From NCBI GenBank assembly GCA_036971615.1, contig JAYKKR010000053.1:90099-154098 (forward strand): DNA of 64,000 nucleotides. Reading direction: 5' to 3'. The notes beneath the pieces were generated by a model. It had not been told where the DNA came from, ran no database searches, and saw only the letters and a program-made list of their open reading frames with translations. Positions 22,641-34,947 of this stretch are shown piece after piece (positions within the stretch are counted from its first letter, which is position 1; every line of letters begins with the position of its first letter). Position numbers and translations under genes: made by a program. Origin of the DNA: Amyloporia xantha. Taxonomy: Eukaryota; Basidiomycota; Agaricomycetes; Polyporales; Adustoporiaceae.

Positions 22641-25299
22641 TTAATTTGACATAGTGGTAGTTGTTTCTATGATTGATGCAGTAGGTCCAGATCCTTGAGT
22701 GGGCGATGTATTAGACACAGAGGCGGTAAATGGCTCGGAGAGATTATTTCCCAAATAACTAAATCTAAATGTAAGCCGCAACAGACAAGATGATATGCGA
22801 CCGATCATTCAAACTAATTGAGCTACAATATATCCAGAAATCAAAATGAAACAGATATTTTGAGAATGATAACCTCAAGCCAATAAGAGACACGTACCGG
22901 CCTGTAGGGCTATTCTTTCATCTGCGCTCAACCGCCGCTTCTTCTTCGGCCGCTGACATTCAATGTCTTCCTCGTTCTCCTTTCTTGCAGTAATCTCACT
23001 TTTCCGCTTCCAGCCTCCTGCACACCACGCCTTTTTACCCTTGTTTTCTGTCTTGCGTTTGCCCAGTTTCTGTCGCCCTTCAGTGATACGTAGTATACTC
23101 GCGCTTTCCCGTTTTCTGTAAGTCTCAGGAATCTGAGGACTCGCACGACACACAGAGACACTGGGAAAATTGAAAACATCATGAGTATGTCAAGTACTTA
23201 AATAAACCAATAGAACAACGAGCTTACATTGGGTCACGTCGGCCAGCACCCTGACGATAAATCAACCGGCCGACGGCACAATACTCTGTGGGCCCAATCG
23301 CTACTTGATTAGTGTTGAATACAATGTGCATAAATGTCTCAGCCTTTTTCTCCGCCGCTGGGACGGCATAGAGCAATCTGCTGTTGACAGTCACTGGATC
23401 TATATTCCGCTTGCTAAAGGCACATCGATTGTCACCGACTAGGCGGGTGCACATAAGCGCCAAACTCACTTGGATCTGATTAATGTGGGAGGCACGAGTC
23501 GAGCAGGAAATAAGGGCAGAATCGACCATATGGGCTTCTGACCTTTACCATCGCAGGCACGATACAGGTATGTCTCGACTGAAGACGCTCTGAGATTGTC
23601 CACCCATAGGTCGACGTAAATGTGAGGGTTGAGAAATGTGGGAGCGTCATCCAAATGTCCTGCAGAGGGAATATCATGTAAGGGTAGTGGTACATGTGTC
23701 GCTTTTCCGAAATTCACCTAGGGCTCGCATGCATTCAGTTAACGGATCCTCCTTTCTCTCTTTTCTTGCTTCATGCTCCCCACTGTGGCCACACAACTTC
23801 GACCAGCCCGCTTCTCCAAAAATTAGATGGCCCAAATTTTCCTCCTTCTCAAGCGCAGCACGTAGATATGTAGGCTCAAAGACATCATATAAGCCTCCGA
23901 CTCTGTCACGAATCACAGCCTGCCCATCGTCCGACTCAAATGACTTGACAATAGCCTAAAGATCGTCTGCACTGAGACCACCGATATTCAAAAACAAAGA
24001 GATGTCATACCCAGTAGTCATCATACAGCTGCCGCATGCGTGCTGAGACATTGGTCTTGTGCTTCGCCCACACATGGAGCCAATAGGAATAGCGGACTCG
24101 TTGTTCGTGGGTGGCTGCCAGAATAAAGCCATGGTAGCACGGCTTGAGAAGATCGCTAACCAACATATCAGTTGATAGATAGAAATAGTAAAGATATAAT
24201 CATGCGAACGTACTTGAGCTCACGATGCCCGCGTTCTGCAAAAGCCCAGTAGGCCTCACAGAGTCGAGCCACTCGTGAAGGAGTAGCAAAGACCTCATAC
24301 TCCGTCAAAAACGGTGATAGTCCTGTTGTACCACGATGGTCCAATGATCAGACGTCTTCAAAATAAGTGATGAAGCATAGAGATTACCAGCTAAATAAAA
24401 GACTTCGACTACTGAGTAAACCCCCATTCCACCCCAAACAGTGCTCGCAGTCCGTATCACATTGACGGCAAGACCTGATTGGTCACTCTTGCCATTAACA
24501 CGACGTTCCTTGATCCATTCAGCTACACCGCTCAAAAAGCCGTGAAAGTCGGAGTAGACGTCTTTGTGATGCACTGGCAGCTGCTCAGGACAAAGCGCCC
24601 AATGAGGCTATTTGCACAGGTCAGAAACCCATTGACTGAATTCATTATGTAACCAGTACTCACCGTAAATAAGTTGTCAAGCGTAAGGAAGGCCAGGACG
24701 TATGGTCCAAAGTCAAAAGCCATGCCAACGCGAAAGCCTCGGGTCTACAGATGTGATGTTCAGCCTCTAGCCACATAGCACAGGAGAATACTCACATCTG
24801 AAGGTACTTGTGCGATCTCCTTGTCCCACTGCTCGCGTGTGTACGGCTGAGCCATTACATGGGTATGCAATTGGATCTTGAAGCATACATATGGGATTCG
24901 ACGCCAAATGAGTGATCGTAGAATGACACCGAAATACATATGACTTACTTGAAAGAACAACTGTGTGAGGTCAAGTAGTACTGTCCTAGGCGTCGCCTTG
25001 ACCTGTCTCAGAACCAGGGTTGAAAGAGCCTGCAATGGTAGCTGCCTCCCAGACCATGGCGCGGGAGGATAGACTTGCTGCTGGGCACATCGGGAGCCGC
25101 GGAAGCACGGTGCATTGGCCTCAAGCTTAAATACTAGGCCAGACTTCGCGCGGGACTGCGCACGGGCTGCCTTCTGTTCGGGCTTGGTGGCATCTACCCA
25201 GATAGCTTGCAGTGTAAGAACAGAACCAAGCTGTTGGACGGCCGAGAACCATCTCAGGATGACGAGCGTGCAGGCCAGAACTTCGCGATATTCGGGCAT
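22641..25299 (-). CDS. Large unknown fungal protein, many exons
   Basis: A series of minus-strand open blocks joined by good GT-AG introns runs from an ATG at 25299 to a TAA near 22641. Recognisable stretches in order are: MPEYREVLACTLVILRW; PYTREQWDKEIAQVPSD; TRGFRVGMAFDFGPYVLAF; SDFHGFLSGVAEWIKERR; PFLTEYEVFATPSRVARLCE; DLLKPCYHGFILAATHEQR; and PTYLRAALEKEENLGHLIFG. The C-terminal third is basic with an NLS-like PKKKRRLSADERIAL, then a Ser/Thr-rich end. I recognise no domain. Its place beside an integrase and an alpha-kinase on the same strand suggests transposon cargo or an accessory island gene, but this is inference. Confidence 0.5.
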
Positions 25300-28200
25300 T
25301 GCTTCTCTTAAGTCACCAGAAGTCAGCCTGGGAGATAATGAGCGACGCGACGCGACGCGCGAAATGAACCAATTTGCTCACATGACCAAGCAGGACATAA
25401 ATTGGATTTCTTTAAGTTGGTGTTGCGCGAGGGTCCTGAATTTTGGTACATAACCCTAACGAGTATTATACATGCCATATATGTAGTAAACTAGGCTTAG
25501 ACATTAACGCCCCAGTGAGCAGCCGACAAGCCTATAATAGGAAGGAACGGCGCCTAAATTGGGCCATCGGCGCCTCTACACAACTTCGCGCGCGCAGCGA
25601 AACTGGTCGACTCTCGAACTCAGTGGCTGGTCTAAGGTCTTCGCTGCTCATTATGGTCTTCTACACATTTTTCCTATAGTGACTCCCGCAAACTAGATAT
25701 GCGCCTCTCGCGCTCTCTTGGCTCTCTTGTATCAGCTCTATAGCAGTCGTGCCGCTGGTTGGATGTCTGCTCGGGCACGCTGTGCGGGATTGGACTACAT
25801 GCATCCACCGCTTCTCGCAGCAGCAGCAGCTCCTTCCCGTTGCGACTATCGTTGGGTACGCTCCCGAAATCCTTCACCTCGCCGGAGCATCGACATGCAG
25901 CCGCTGTTCAGAGTCTCGGAATGCAGATGTCAGACGCCCCGCCAGCCTCTGCTGCTCCCACATCGTTTCCGCCGTGAGCAACAACCCGGGCACTCTCCCG
26001 CTGCCTCTGCGCCCTGCACCTCGCAAAGCCCCCATACGCACTCCTCATGGGCGTGCCCGCCGCGTACACGCTGTCTAGCCGTCCGGGCATGAGCGTCTCA
26101 AGCGCTATATGCCCTCCACGCTTCAACTCCATCAAGGCAGCGCGAGGATCGTACAGTAAGTGGCACGGTCTTTTTGTACATGCACGCTGATGGTTGCAGG
26201 TTGCAGCAACACCCGTCCTGCCGTCCACAAGCAGCGAGTCTTGTCCGACTTAACTAACCGCGGACCGACAGCAGCATCCGCTCGACGCTTCTCGCACTGC
26301 CCGCTTTGGAAGGAGCGGAGAGACTCTGAGAGCGTCCGTCTGACAATGCGTGCAGGCCCTGCGCGGTGGTTACGGCGTTCGCGCTGCCTGGCAATGGTCG
26401 AGGCGTATGTGCCCTTCCCTCCAGCGGATACGGATACAGATACTTGCCCTGCCATCCGGACTCCGCGGGCAGCGCATCTCGTCTCGTCGGGCAGCAGCAG
26501 TGGGAGAGGAAGCGGGGGGGTTCGCCAAGCGAGGGGCATCGTCTTGCTCGCCGTACACGATCAAGCGTCGTGTCGAGCGTCCGGGAGATGTACGCACTCT
26601 TGTCCGGCAGAGGAACCGCTGATGGGGCTACTTTGCACGGAACGTGCGCAGTGTAGTCACGACGCGCTCGAGTGGTCTACTGGACATTTCGGACAGCCAG
26701 TGCGGGTCCGGTCGAGATGGTATGTACTATCTACTTCATTATTTCGACTCACTCCTCACGATTCGGACGGGCAGGGTGCCATCTCGCAGCGGATCGTCGA
26801 ATCCATTCACACCGTCGTCTACTTACACGGTGCACGAGTGGATGGCAAACGGCACACCCGGGACGCGCAGAGGCGCTGCAGCCTGACGTCTCCCGTGCTG
26901 GGCGCGACGTTCGTCGCTCGACGATCGCTATAGCGGGGCGGGGGATGCTTGGGACGTCTCGCGCAGACGTCCGGTGCATTGTGATGTACCTATCATGTAA
27001 TCTACACGAATGGACTAAGAATATATCTATTGGTCAAAATCAGCCGTGAATATTAGTAGTGTGACGCGCAAGCAGAATTCGAATCGCCCTCACTCAACGG
27101 ATGAGCTGACGATCCATCATCCGGCATTCTCGTTGGATCTCGAGCGAAACGATGTGCCGGACTCAATGGTGCAACTTCTATATCCACGCAAATAGATGCA
27201 CGAACGACAGGCTGCATGCCGCGCGGGTCGATTTCAAGCACGCGCCACTGTTTGCGCACACCAGGGCAGCGCAGGATCGCAGACCGCCACTGTCATCCTT
27301 CAGTCTGAAGTTCAAGAAGGGGAAGCCGCCCCCTATAATAAACTGGGTATGGAGGTACCATAGGGAGTCTTCAGGGTCCTGCACTCCATATATGGTATAG
27401 TAGCTGATGACAACAGCGGAGGAGAGCTCTGAGTTTCAAAACAGAGCACGACCGTTACGCTTGCCATAGTGGCGTGCCACAAACATACATCGGCTTTCTA
27501 CAATATTGTATGTTGGTGAAAGACGAGAAAAATTCATGAAGCTCCTTTGTGCTTCCAACTTATAAATACAACCCATCCCTAAGTAAAAGCCTTACCACGA
27601 GTAATCTTCAACGAATATACAAATATACAAAAACCTTCTCATTATATACGCAGACCCGCAACAAGTGGTATCTGTATCCCATTTTACTTCACGAAAAATA
27701 ATCCCACACTTATGTCATTACGAAATCCTTCGATTGCAAATCATGTATTTTTCGACCTGTCTCGGGACGCCAAATGGTACTGAATAACTCGGAGGTGCCT
27801 AAGGTATTCTGAACGACTACGTATGGCCACCAGAATATACGGGCGTCATTTTAACATCGACCATATGGGCTTGACAGGCTCGTCTGCGGCTGCAGTTTGA
27901 GTCGACAAATTGATATTCCGTGACCCATAAAGATGACGTCCTGAGCGCGTACGGATGGTTGTCATAATTCTCAGGGCATCGGTATCCTTGTATTAAGAGG
28001 ACATCTTGGAATGAGTCCGCAAATAAACCGTGGAATGCAACCACGAAGTGATGCCTGCCGTGAAATTACTTTTGAGAGTACACGTCTGACATGCTAGACT
28101 CGTAGGGATTGCCGTGGTCAAAATATCGTCCCGTGAGACGATACGAGATACGAAACTGTCATAGCGTGGGTACTCATAGTCATCCGACCGAGCACAATTT

Positions 28201-28666
28201 CGAAGTCGATAGGGTTGGAAGCGCATCGTGGCTTCTGGAGATGCTGAAGACAGCCGGTGCACCCACAAAAACCCTGTATGCAGTTAACACAGCCAACGTA
28301 ATTCGCTCGGGAAGTGCGATAATAGTATACTGTTGCCTGCAGACCTCAGAATGCAGTCAGAGGGCACACAGTAAGGATTCCGTGTACAGAGCGACTAAAG
28401 ACATACAGCTTCCAGAATGATGGGCAGTTTTATCGAAATAAATCCAGCGGGCAGATAGACTTGTCGAAATGGTCTGCGTCTAATCGTGGTCGCTTGCTGC
28501 GCCATGAGCCACACTGGGCCGACGCCAGTTCACGATCACGTGCCCTGTTCATGTCTACGCGCTTACGACGCGGCCAGCTCTTCATTAGCCACACTTCATC
28601 AGCCACAGCAGGCCACACTCTCGCTAAACCGGCGCGTGATACCGTAGGCCACAGATTGTCCACAGA
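25300..28666. other. Long region without a firm gene; GC-rich tract 25.7-26.95 kb
   Basis: Between about 25700 and 26950 the base composition rises in GC and several frames on both strands are open at once. Splice-like sites exist (GTGAGC at about 25974, GTAAGT at about 26156, GTATGT at about 26720), and a Ser/Pro-rich product (for example VPSRSGSSNPFTPSSTYTV near 26.78 kb) can be pieced together, but the frames do not join cleanly and no family is recognisable. From 27.0 to 28.66 kb the DNA is AT-rich and I see nothing. Confidence 0.3.
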
Positions 28667-28676
28667 TATATAAAAG
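28667..28676 (+). promoter_or_regulatory. TATA-like box before FunK1 copy 1
   Basis: TATATAAAAG lies only 10 bp upstream of the ATG at 28686. This is very close for a fungal TATA box, so either the leader is extremely short or translation begins at the later in-frame ATG (MATNTEA, about 28758). Confidence 0.35.
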
Positions 28677-28685
28677 GCTACAAAC

Positions 28686-31402
28686 ATGGGTCTCTTCTAC
28701 TTCCCCTGTTGGACTAAAAATCCACTACGCCACTCCCACCCTAGAATATTCGCCGTGATGGCTACAAACACTGAGGCTTACCATGATGAAGCCCGTGAAG
28801 TCGCTCGTTCTCTACCAGAACCTCCTCGCACTCCAAAAAGGAAAGCGAGACGTCTGTTCAGTTTTCGTGAGTGTAGTTCCGCATGCTGGTGATGCTAGAC
28901 TAATAGTATCCTTCTTTCGCGCTGGCCCCAGACATTACTCCACTACAGAATAATGCCTCACACGAAGTCGAATCCACGAAGGGATTTGAGGACAAAAACA
29001 TTAAGCAGTATGTGGAAGTGGCATTTACGGACAAAATTCACTGGGATTTCGACGTCGATGAATTCGTCTCGGCCGTCTGGCACTTCAACCGCGAAGATAT
29101 TCCTCCACCAACCGCTCAACATGACGCGGAGACAGAGTCGTCTGGTGGATACATGCTGTCCCGCTACGATGTTCATCTCTACCATGCTGCCCATGAGCGA
29201 GCTTCGTATGAACACCTCGGCAACATGATCAATAGCCTCATCCAACAAGCGTATGATGGTGCTGGACCCAGTCTCGACGTTACCGCTGCCGAGGAGTCTA
29301 TGACAGGGACGAGTTGGAAATTCTGAAGTGGGGCCACACTCACGTCTTTGAAAGAAAAGATCGTCAAAGGGGACTATGCTGCGTACAAACCAGACCTGGA
29401 ATGGAGTATAGTGGATGAAATCGAGCAGGAGCCACGGTGGGAGTTTCAAATGACACATATTGAAGTGAAGAAACGGACAAATATCAAGCACAACATTGAC
29501 CAAGACGACCTACCGATTGACCTGGATAAACCCGTGGTAAGGTCACATCTCAACGAAACCAGTTCATTTTCTCATTTGTTACTATCTAGATCATCGATTC
29601 GAAGCGGCGAAGACGATCGGCTCAGGATGAGGGCAGCAAAAGCGATCGTCCTCGCAAGCGACCACGGATCAACAATGATACACCGTTAAAATTGTACATG
29701 ACACATGATGAAGTACAATCCGCGAAATACATCAACGAGCTGATGTCACACGGGATCCGTTCATACGGGTCTGGGATCCTGATCCAGGAGGACAGGATGC
29801 GGCTTTGGTACGTGGACCGTATGGGGATCGTCATGACTCGGTCATTCGATTTCCTCGATACTCATCGGGACAGGTTCCTCCTCGCCATCGCCGGCGCCGA
29901 CATGTATACGATGGGCATACTACCGAACCTGCGTCTCCCTCCGACCTCGACATCCTTCGGCTCCTATGACGGGGCTACTCTGGTCCTGGACAAGACGCTC
30001 TGTAATTTCCCTGAGGACTCCACAGCCACCCCTAATCAACTTGAAACCCCTGGAACAACGCGTGGTGAATCTGAGGACGGACCTGGATCAGAGCTGGTCT
30101 TCAATCTTGATGTCAACGACCGTCGCCGCATCTATACAGAATTTGGGACGATTGGACGGGGGACGACCGTCGTTCCGCTCAAAGCCACAGGTCTCGCAGA
30201 AACACTGTGCGGGTCGGAAGATCTAGTGGCCAAGATTGCGTGGCGATCGCGCCATCGTGAAGGGGAAGACACGATCGTTAAGGCTGTCCGTGTTCAACTG
30301 GCGAAGAAGAAGCCTCGATATCTGAAGCACGTTGTCGACCTCAAGTGTGCTCTGACACGCACTCCAGAACAAATGAACCTGCCTCGTGTTGCTATGGGTG
30401 TTCCGGGGTATGAAGAGCGTGTTTGCCGGACCCTGGTCTTGAAGCGGTACGAGGCACTCGAAGGGGTTGAGAGCGTGGAGGAGTTCAAGAGTGTCTTCGT
30501 TGACGTCGTGCGAGGTGAGTCTTGTCTCGATTACACCTTTTCCGAGTCTCATATCTTCACGCACAGCACACCATTGGGTATGGAAGACATCGCAAATTCT
30601 CCACCGGGATATCAGCACAAACAACATCATGTTCTATCGGGAAGACGGGCGCATCCTTGGTGTACTCTGCGACTGGGATCTTGCCAAGGCCGTTGATTCA
30701 CTAGACGGTCTCTATGATGCTCAGGGTGACAAAGCGCAGTCAGATTTGCCTATGCTCCCAGTCGACGCAGAAGGGAATGACGCCCGGAACGATGAAGAAC
30801 AAGCGAGCTCAATGAAGAATAATAGCGATAACGACACACTCGTTGGTGCATCCCAACTCGATCCCAACAGCGCTCAGAAAGAGGAGCGGCGGCCAAGATA
30901 CCGGACAGGTACCGGACCGTTCATGGCTATCGAACTGCTTGTTGAAAGCAAGCCTCCAGTCCATCTGTACCGCCATGATCTCGAGTCATTCTTCTTTGTT
31001 CTCGTATACACTTGCGCAGTCTTCAGACCCAAGGAGCATAAATTCGGACATCTCGCGGCGTGGGCAGGCCCCAATTTGGCAGCCATTGGCAGCAGGAAAC
31101 AAACATTTCTCACCGAGCGTGAAAATGTCCGTGCGACTTTCAAGAACACCCACACTGAGTATCGGCCTTTGATCAGTTCTTGGATTCGTAGTCTATCTGT
31201 GATCTTCGGTGATATCAACGACCTAACGTGTCACATCAAGTCTCGTCGCTATAATCGCGGAGCGGCTGCAGAGGATGGCGACGAAAAGGCTGTAGCCGAG
31301 CTCGACGAGCGAATTTCAACCTTACTACGTGAAAGGGATGAAAAAATCTCGTATGAGAGGTTTATGCAGATCCTTGGCGTGGATACAGACATCGCGGACT
31401 GA
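28686..31402 (+). CDS. FunK1-type protein kinase, copy 1
   Basis: Exons are 28686-28866, 28932-29536, 29590-30514 and 30567-31402, with introns of 65, 53 and 52 nt. The N-terminal half has WHFNREDIPPP and NMINSLIQQAYDGAGPSLDV. The linker carries a basic run (SKRRRRSAQDEG...RPRKRPRI). The kinase part has MSHGIRSYGSGILI, GTIGRGTTVVPLKATG (nucleotide loop), LVAKIAW, then HRDISTNNIMF (catalytic loop) and CDWDLAK in place of DFG. TGPFMAIELL and the C-lobe YRHDLESFFFVL follow. This layout is that of the fungus-specific FunK1 family. An in-frame TGA at 29324-29326 breaks exon 2 unless a tiny 42-nt intron (29313-29354) removes it. It is about 848 codons long. Confidence 0.75.
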
Positions 31403-31743
31403 TTTCTTTTCCATTTTAAGTACGACAAATGTAGACTAACATACTTAATTTTTGCGTCATCTAGTGTGCATACTGTAGCTTTTACATCTAGTCTGTTTCC
31501 TTTAAAAGTTCGAATTCACTTATGCTTGTATCTAGCGAATAACAGACAGATTCCTTCATGCTGCAGTTAGCGGCACATTCTCACCGCCGGTCGGTTGTTT
31601 TCGGTGGAAACGTAAGAAAGCCAGTGCTTGGCGGAAGGAATGTCTTTCGATTGCTTCGTCAGTCATCTCCCCAGCCGTATCAACTGACATTTATTCCCGA
31701 CAGGAAACAGCTACAGTGTCGCGCGCCACTACGAAAAGAAGAT
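31403..31743. other. 3' flank of FunK1 copy 1, duplicated on the right arm
   Basis: The sequence just after the stop (GTAGACTAACATACTTAATT) and the block near 31620-31690 (GGAAGGAATGTC...GCTTCGTCAGTCATCTC) match, in inverted order, the DNA downstream of FunK1 copy 2 at about 50.1-49.8 kb. No gene is present. Homology ends near 31744, where a fragment of the secreted-repeat gene begins. Confidence 0.5.
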
Positions 31744-32358
31744 AGGGTGGGTTCATATTCTGTATCTGGCACCACGGCGAGTCTTGTCCACGCCCTGCTC
31801 AATCCCTCATATACTCACGCGATCACTACGCAGAGCTCGTCTGCATCTGTCAGTGCTGCAGTGACTGCTTCCGCGGCAGCTGCGAGCCCGACAGCGTCTG
31901 CCTCCCAGATCGGTAATTTTGGGTCGTGCTCAGTCCCCGAGATCATGTTCGCCCTTAGTTTCGACGGACGAAGGAGACCTCATTTGAGCCCACAGACCTG
32001 GTGTCGTACAATCACGGTGCGTCCTCCTCAATCTCATCTCGCACGTTATCCATCTTACACCGGCTGATCGCAGGCTCTGCGGACAACATCAACATCATCA
32101 CTCAGTTCGTGTGCGACCAGCTCGTCAACAGCTGCGGTGCGGACGCGCTGGCGCAGAGCACCTGTGCGAAAGCCGCGGCTGCGGCCGACACGGTCACGGC
32201 ACCGATGGGTGGGCCAGGCGGACGCTTTCAACGCCGTGTTCGGGATCAAGACCGACTTTGCCGCTGTGCCCGTCGTGAACGACCAGGGCGTGACGCAGAC
32301 CATAGCCGTGAGCACCGTCGCTGCGACTGCTGCAGCTAGTGCTAGCGTTAGCGCATAG
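31744..32358 (+). pseudogene. Fragment of the secreted-repeat gene, frameshifted
   Basis: This is an inverted near-copy of the C-terminal domain exons at 53.7-53.14 kb. It keeps NFGSCSVPEI, the intron starting GTGCGTCC, QFVCDQLVNSCGADALAQSTCAKA and the Ser/Ala tail. Two single-base changes shift the frame: one G is missing in the GACGG-ACGAAGG stretch near 31970, and one G is gained in GGGTGGGCC near 32212. It lacks the signal peptide and the upstream domains. Homology with the right arm continues past the stop to about 32520. Confidence 0.7.
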
Positions 32359-32520
32359 ATGAATTGAAGTGGGCGATTTTTGGATTCGACACGAAATGAA
32401 GGTATTTATGATTGGATTCCGGGAATTCCTCTGGGTGGCCTGTGTGTGCTGTTCATCACTGTATCGATATGGAGTACTGATACCCATGTCGGGTTGTTCA
32501 TTACCATTGACACAATTTTT

Positions 32521-32869
32521 TGCAGCATGGGCTGGTTCCGACTTGGCAGCCATTGGAGCCAAGAAGCGAACGTTCTTCACTGACATGACGACTTGGCGTT
32601 CAAATTTTCACAACACGCACCCCAGCTACCGTCCTCTTCTCGGTTCCTGGATTGCACGTCTCTGGACGCACTTTTATAAGATCCAGAATCTGACAGATAA
32701 AATCCAAGGAGCTCGCTATGCACGTGGAATGTTTTTGCTACAAATGGAGGACGAGCTGGTAGCTGAGCAGGACCAGAAGATTGAAACATGCCTGCGCGAA
32801 AGGGAGCAGGCAATCACCTATGAGAAGTTCATGCAGATTCTTGGTGCGGACGCAGATATCACGGACTGA
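32521..32869 (+). pseudogene. C-terminal fragment of a FunK1 kinase
   Basis: From AAWAGSDLAAIGAKKRTF to the stop, this fragment aligns with the last 115 residues of both FunK1 copies (ITYEKFMQILGADADITD versus ISYERFMQILGVDTDIAD). It is joined abruptly at about 32520 to the 3' flank of the secreted-repeat fragment, so the catalytic domain is missing. The 3' flank is more divergent than that of copy 1, so this is an older or separate copy. A fused frame from 32369 reads through the junction but has no sign of function. Confidence 0.7.
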
Positions 32870-33492
32870 TTTCTTTTCCGGCTTGAGTACGATAGATGTA
32901 GACTATTAGCATAAGTTTTCGTGATCTAATGTAGATATTGTAACGTTTGCTCTGGTCTTAATTCGTTTCTCGTCCGGTGCCCCGGGCCACCGTCGACGGT
33001 GATGAGTGCTTCTATGCGTACCGAATTTGAGAGGAATTATCTACCTGGGTGGACCTTGTGACAGCGATATGAAGGATTGACCGCTCATGAGCACAGAGGT
33101 GTGTAAGGCCCTCAATCATAGCAGTCGTAGCTCATAGAAGAATTCCCATGCGCGAAGGGAGGAATGTTATGAAGCTGTCAAGCAGGGAGGCTCATTTTTG
33201 CTGTTTTCCATGAGCTTCCTGAGATGATATCGCTCGTGAATTGGAGACGACGAGAATAAACTGAATCCTGCCTGCATCTGGATCGAACGGACCCCAAACA
33301 ATTGCTCATAAAATGAGTAGCACTGTAAGGGGACATAGGCGCTCGCTACGAGAAAGAGAAAGACATTATATTTCCAAAATGGGCTACAGAAAACAACGAC
33401 GAAAAATCATTCTCTATGTCTTCGTTCAATTGTTACTGCAAAAGTAGAATGAGTGAGTTTATCGAGAATGCAGAAATGAGCTCACTATACGT
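32870..33492. other. Intergenic between FunK1 fragment and gene X
   Basis: No gene. Parts resemble the right arm at about 49.55-49.80 kb in inverted order (for example GATCCAGATGCAGG versus GATCCAGGTGCCGG). Confidence 0.4.
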
Positions 33493-34083
33493 TCAGGACA
33501 ATCTAACAGGATGTTGATCCAGGCCGGGTCCGGTAGACCCTGGTTGAAAGGGACCCAACACCACTCCGCGCGGTGCCGTGCCAGGTTCTACATCGCGCGT
33601 TCGAGATGTATTGTACTGCTCTTGTGCCATCAGATGAGGAGGCAAAGGACGCTGAGAGACGAAATACGACTCCGGATAGATGATGAACCGACCGCCCGGG
33701 CTGAAGCTTGTAGAATCCATGTGTTCTGGGTATCGCTCTTCAAGCCGACTCTCTCCCTCGAGGGGAGGAGGCAGCTCAGCCTCCTGCGGTTCGGGTGATG
33801 CATGGTAGGCGCGGTATAATTCTGGGTCAACAATCGGCCAGTCTTCGACTCTCGTAATAGGGCCTGGTCCGGGATAGCGTCCTGTAGGCCAAATCAGCCA
33901 CGGAGCGTTAAGGCTCCCGTCGTGCCAGACAGTCTGTTCAGCAGCAAGTGAAGTGGCGGCTGGCCTCGTGGTATATTCAGGCCGGCTTTCTGGAGGGCGT
34001 CTCTGCTGAACAGGGTCAATCGGCGGGGGCCAGATTGCGGCATCCCTAGAAGACGCTTGCTGGCTCCACAGTGGCATTCCCAT
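33493..34083 (-). CDS. Unknown Pro-rich protein X, intact copy
   Basis: A single exon encodes 196 aa. The sequence is rich in Pro, Arg, Glu and Tyr, with the blocks AIWPPPIDPVQQRRPPESRPEY, APWLIWPTGRYPGPGPITRVEDW, LEERYPEHMDSTSFSPGGRF, FIIYPESYFVSQRPLPPHLM and PFQPGSTGPGLDQHPV. It has no signal peptide or membrane helix and looks largely unstructured. A TATA-like element (TATATAG) lies about 70 bp upstream, near 34150. A 5'-truncated copy is found in inverted orientation at 49284-49531 with about 85% of residues conserved by eye. Retention of the protein sequence in both suggests a real coding gene, but I know no family. Confidence 0.5.
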   Translation of the reverse strand: MGMPLWSQQASSRDAAIWPPPIDPVQQRRPPESRPEYTTRPAATSLAAEQTVWHDGSLNAPWLIWPTGRYPGPGPITRVEDWPIVDPELYRAYHASPEPQEAELPPPLEGESRLEERYPEHMDSTSFSPGGRFIIYPESYFVSQRPLPPHLMAQEQYNTSRTRDVEPGTAPRGVVLGPFQPGSTGPGLDQHPVRLS

Positions 34084-34149
34084 TGGAAGTAAACAACAAA
34101 GGGGTAGAGAGGGAGTTGTTGGGAGGCATTCACTGTGGATTACAGGTTA

Positions 34150-34842
34150 TATAGCCGTCGTCGCAAGGACCAGAAGGTGGCCAAAGCAAAGCCCCCACAA
34201 CAAAATGGTTTCCATAACGCCGTCAAAGCGACGCTGAGGTACGCATCTCATAAGCATCATACGGCTGAGATGAGCTTATCTCAGCGTCTTATCTGCTAAT
34301 GAAACAGGAGTGCAGATGCACTGCTTAGGCGATGATTGTTTTGGAGCCGCAGGACGCGAGGTCTGAACAGACGCCGGGGTTCGTGGCTGCCCGATCTCAT
34401 CGAGATCTGAGATAGTCCTTCTCTTTGTCCATCAATCGTCGATGTTTCATTTCTCTTCTCCCTTGCAGACATACCCAGGCTCAGCTAGGTCTGGACAAGA
34501 CTACCGATTTTAACTTTTTCACTTCTGCAATGTCTAACGCTCATCGATAAAAGTAAAAAACCACTTCGTCTAGTTCACCTCCGACTTTGACTGTGACTCT
34601 AGTGTGGCATGTCAGTAGGGTTCGTCTTCAAAATACTCACAAGGCGAGTTCTGAGTTCTGTAACCAATAACGCCGTCAAACTGGATTAGACTTATCCATC
34701 ACGCGCTATTGGACACTGGGCACACAGCCTTAGGCGTACCGGAACTGCGGCATGCGGGCAAAGCGTCAGGGGGGCCAAAGCGCGATGGAAACTACTGACC
34801 CATTATTACGGCGCTCCATTGATCACAGAGGGACAAGCTCTG
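34150..34842. other. Intergenic upstream of unit E
   Basis: No gene. It contains GAGATCT box copy 4 and is the upstream region of repeated unit E. Confidence 0.4.
34402..34425 (+). repeat. GAGATCT box, copy 4
   Basis: Reads GAGATCTGAGATAGTC-CTTCTCTT. It lies 441 bp upstream of the TATA box of unit E, the same spacing as copy 1 to unit A (433 bp), and shares the flank CCGATCYCATC with copy 1. Confidence 0.6.
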
Positions 34843-34947
34843 TATAAAAACCGTCATACCATGCCGTAAAGATGGACATAGCCCGCCCGTTTCTACAGCT
34901 CGAACCTCTCTTAAGCACCACTGCAATCCTCTCGACATCATTATCAA

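Noticed and set aside
26160..26933. 257-codon plus-strand frame in the GC-rich tract
   Set aside because: Other frames on both strands are equally open there, the composition explains them, and splice joins do not give one consistent protein.
32369..32869. 166-codon frame as a separate gene
   Set aside because: Its first third is the 3' flank of the secreted-repeat fragment and the rest is the tail of a FunK1 kinase; the junction is a rearrangement.
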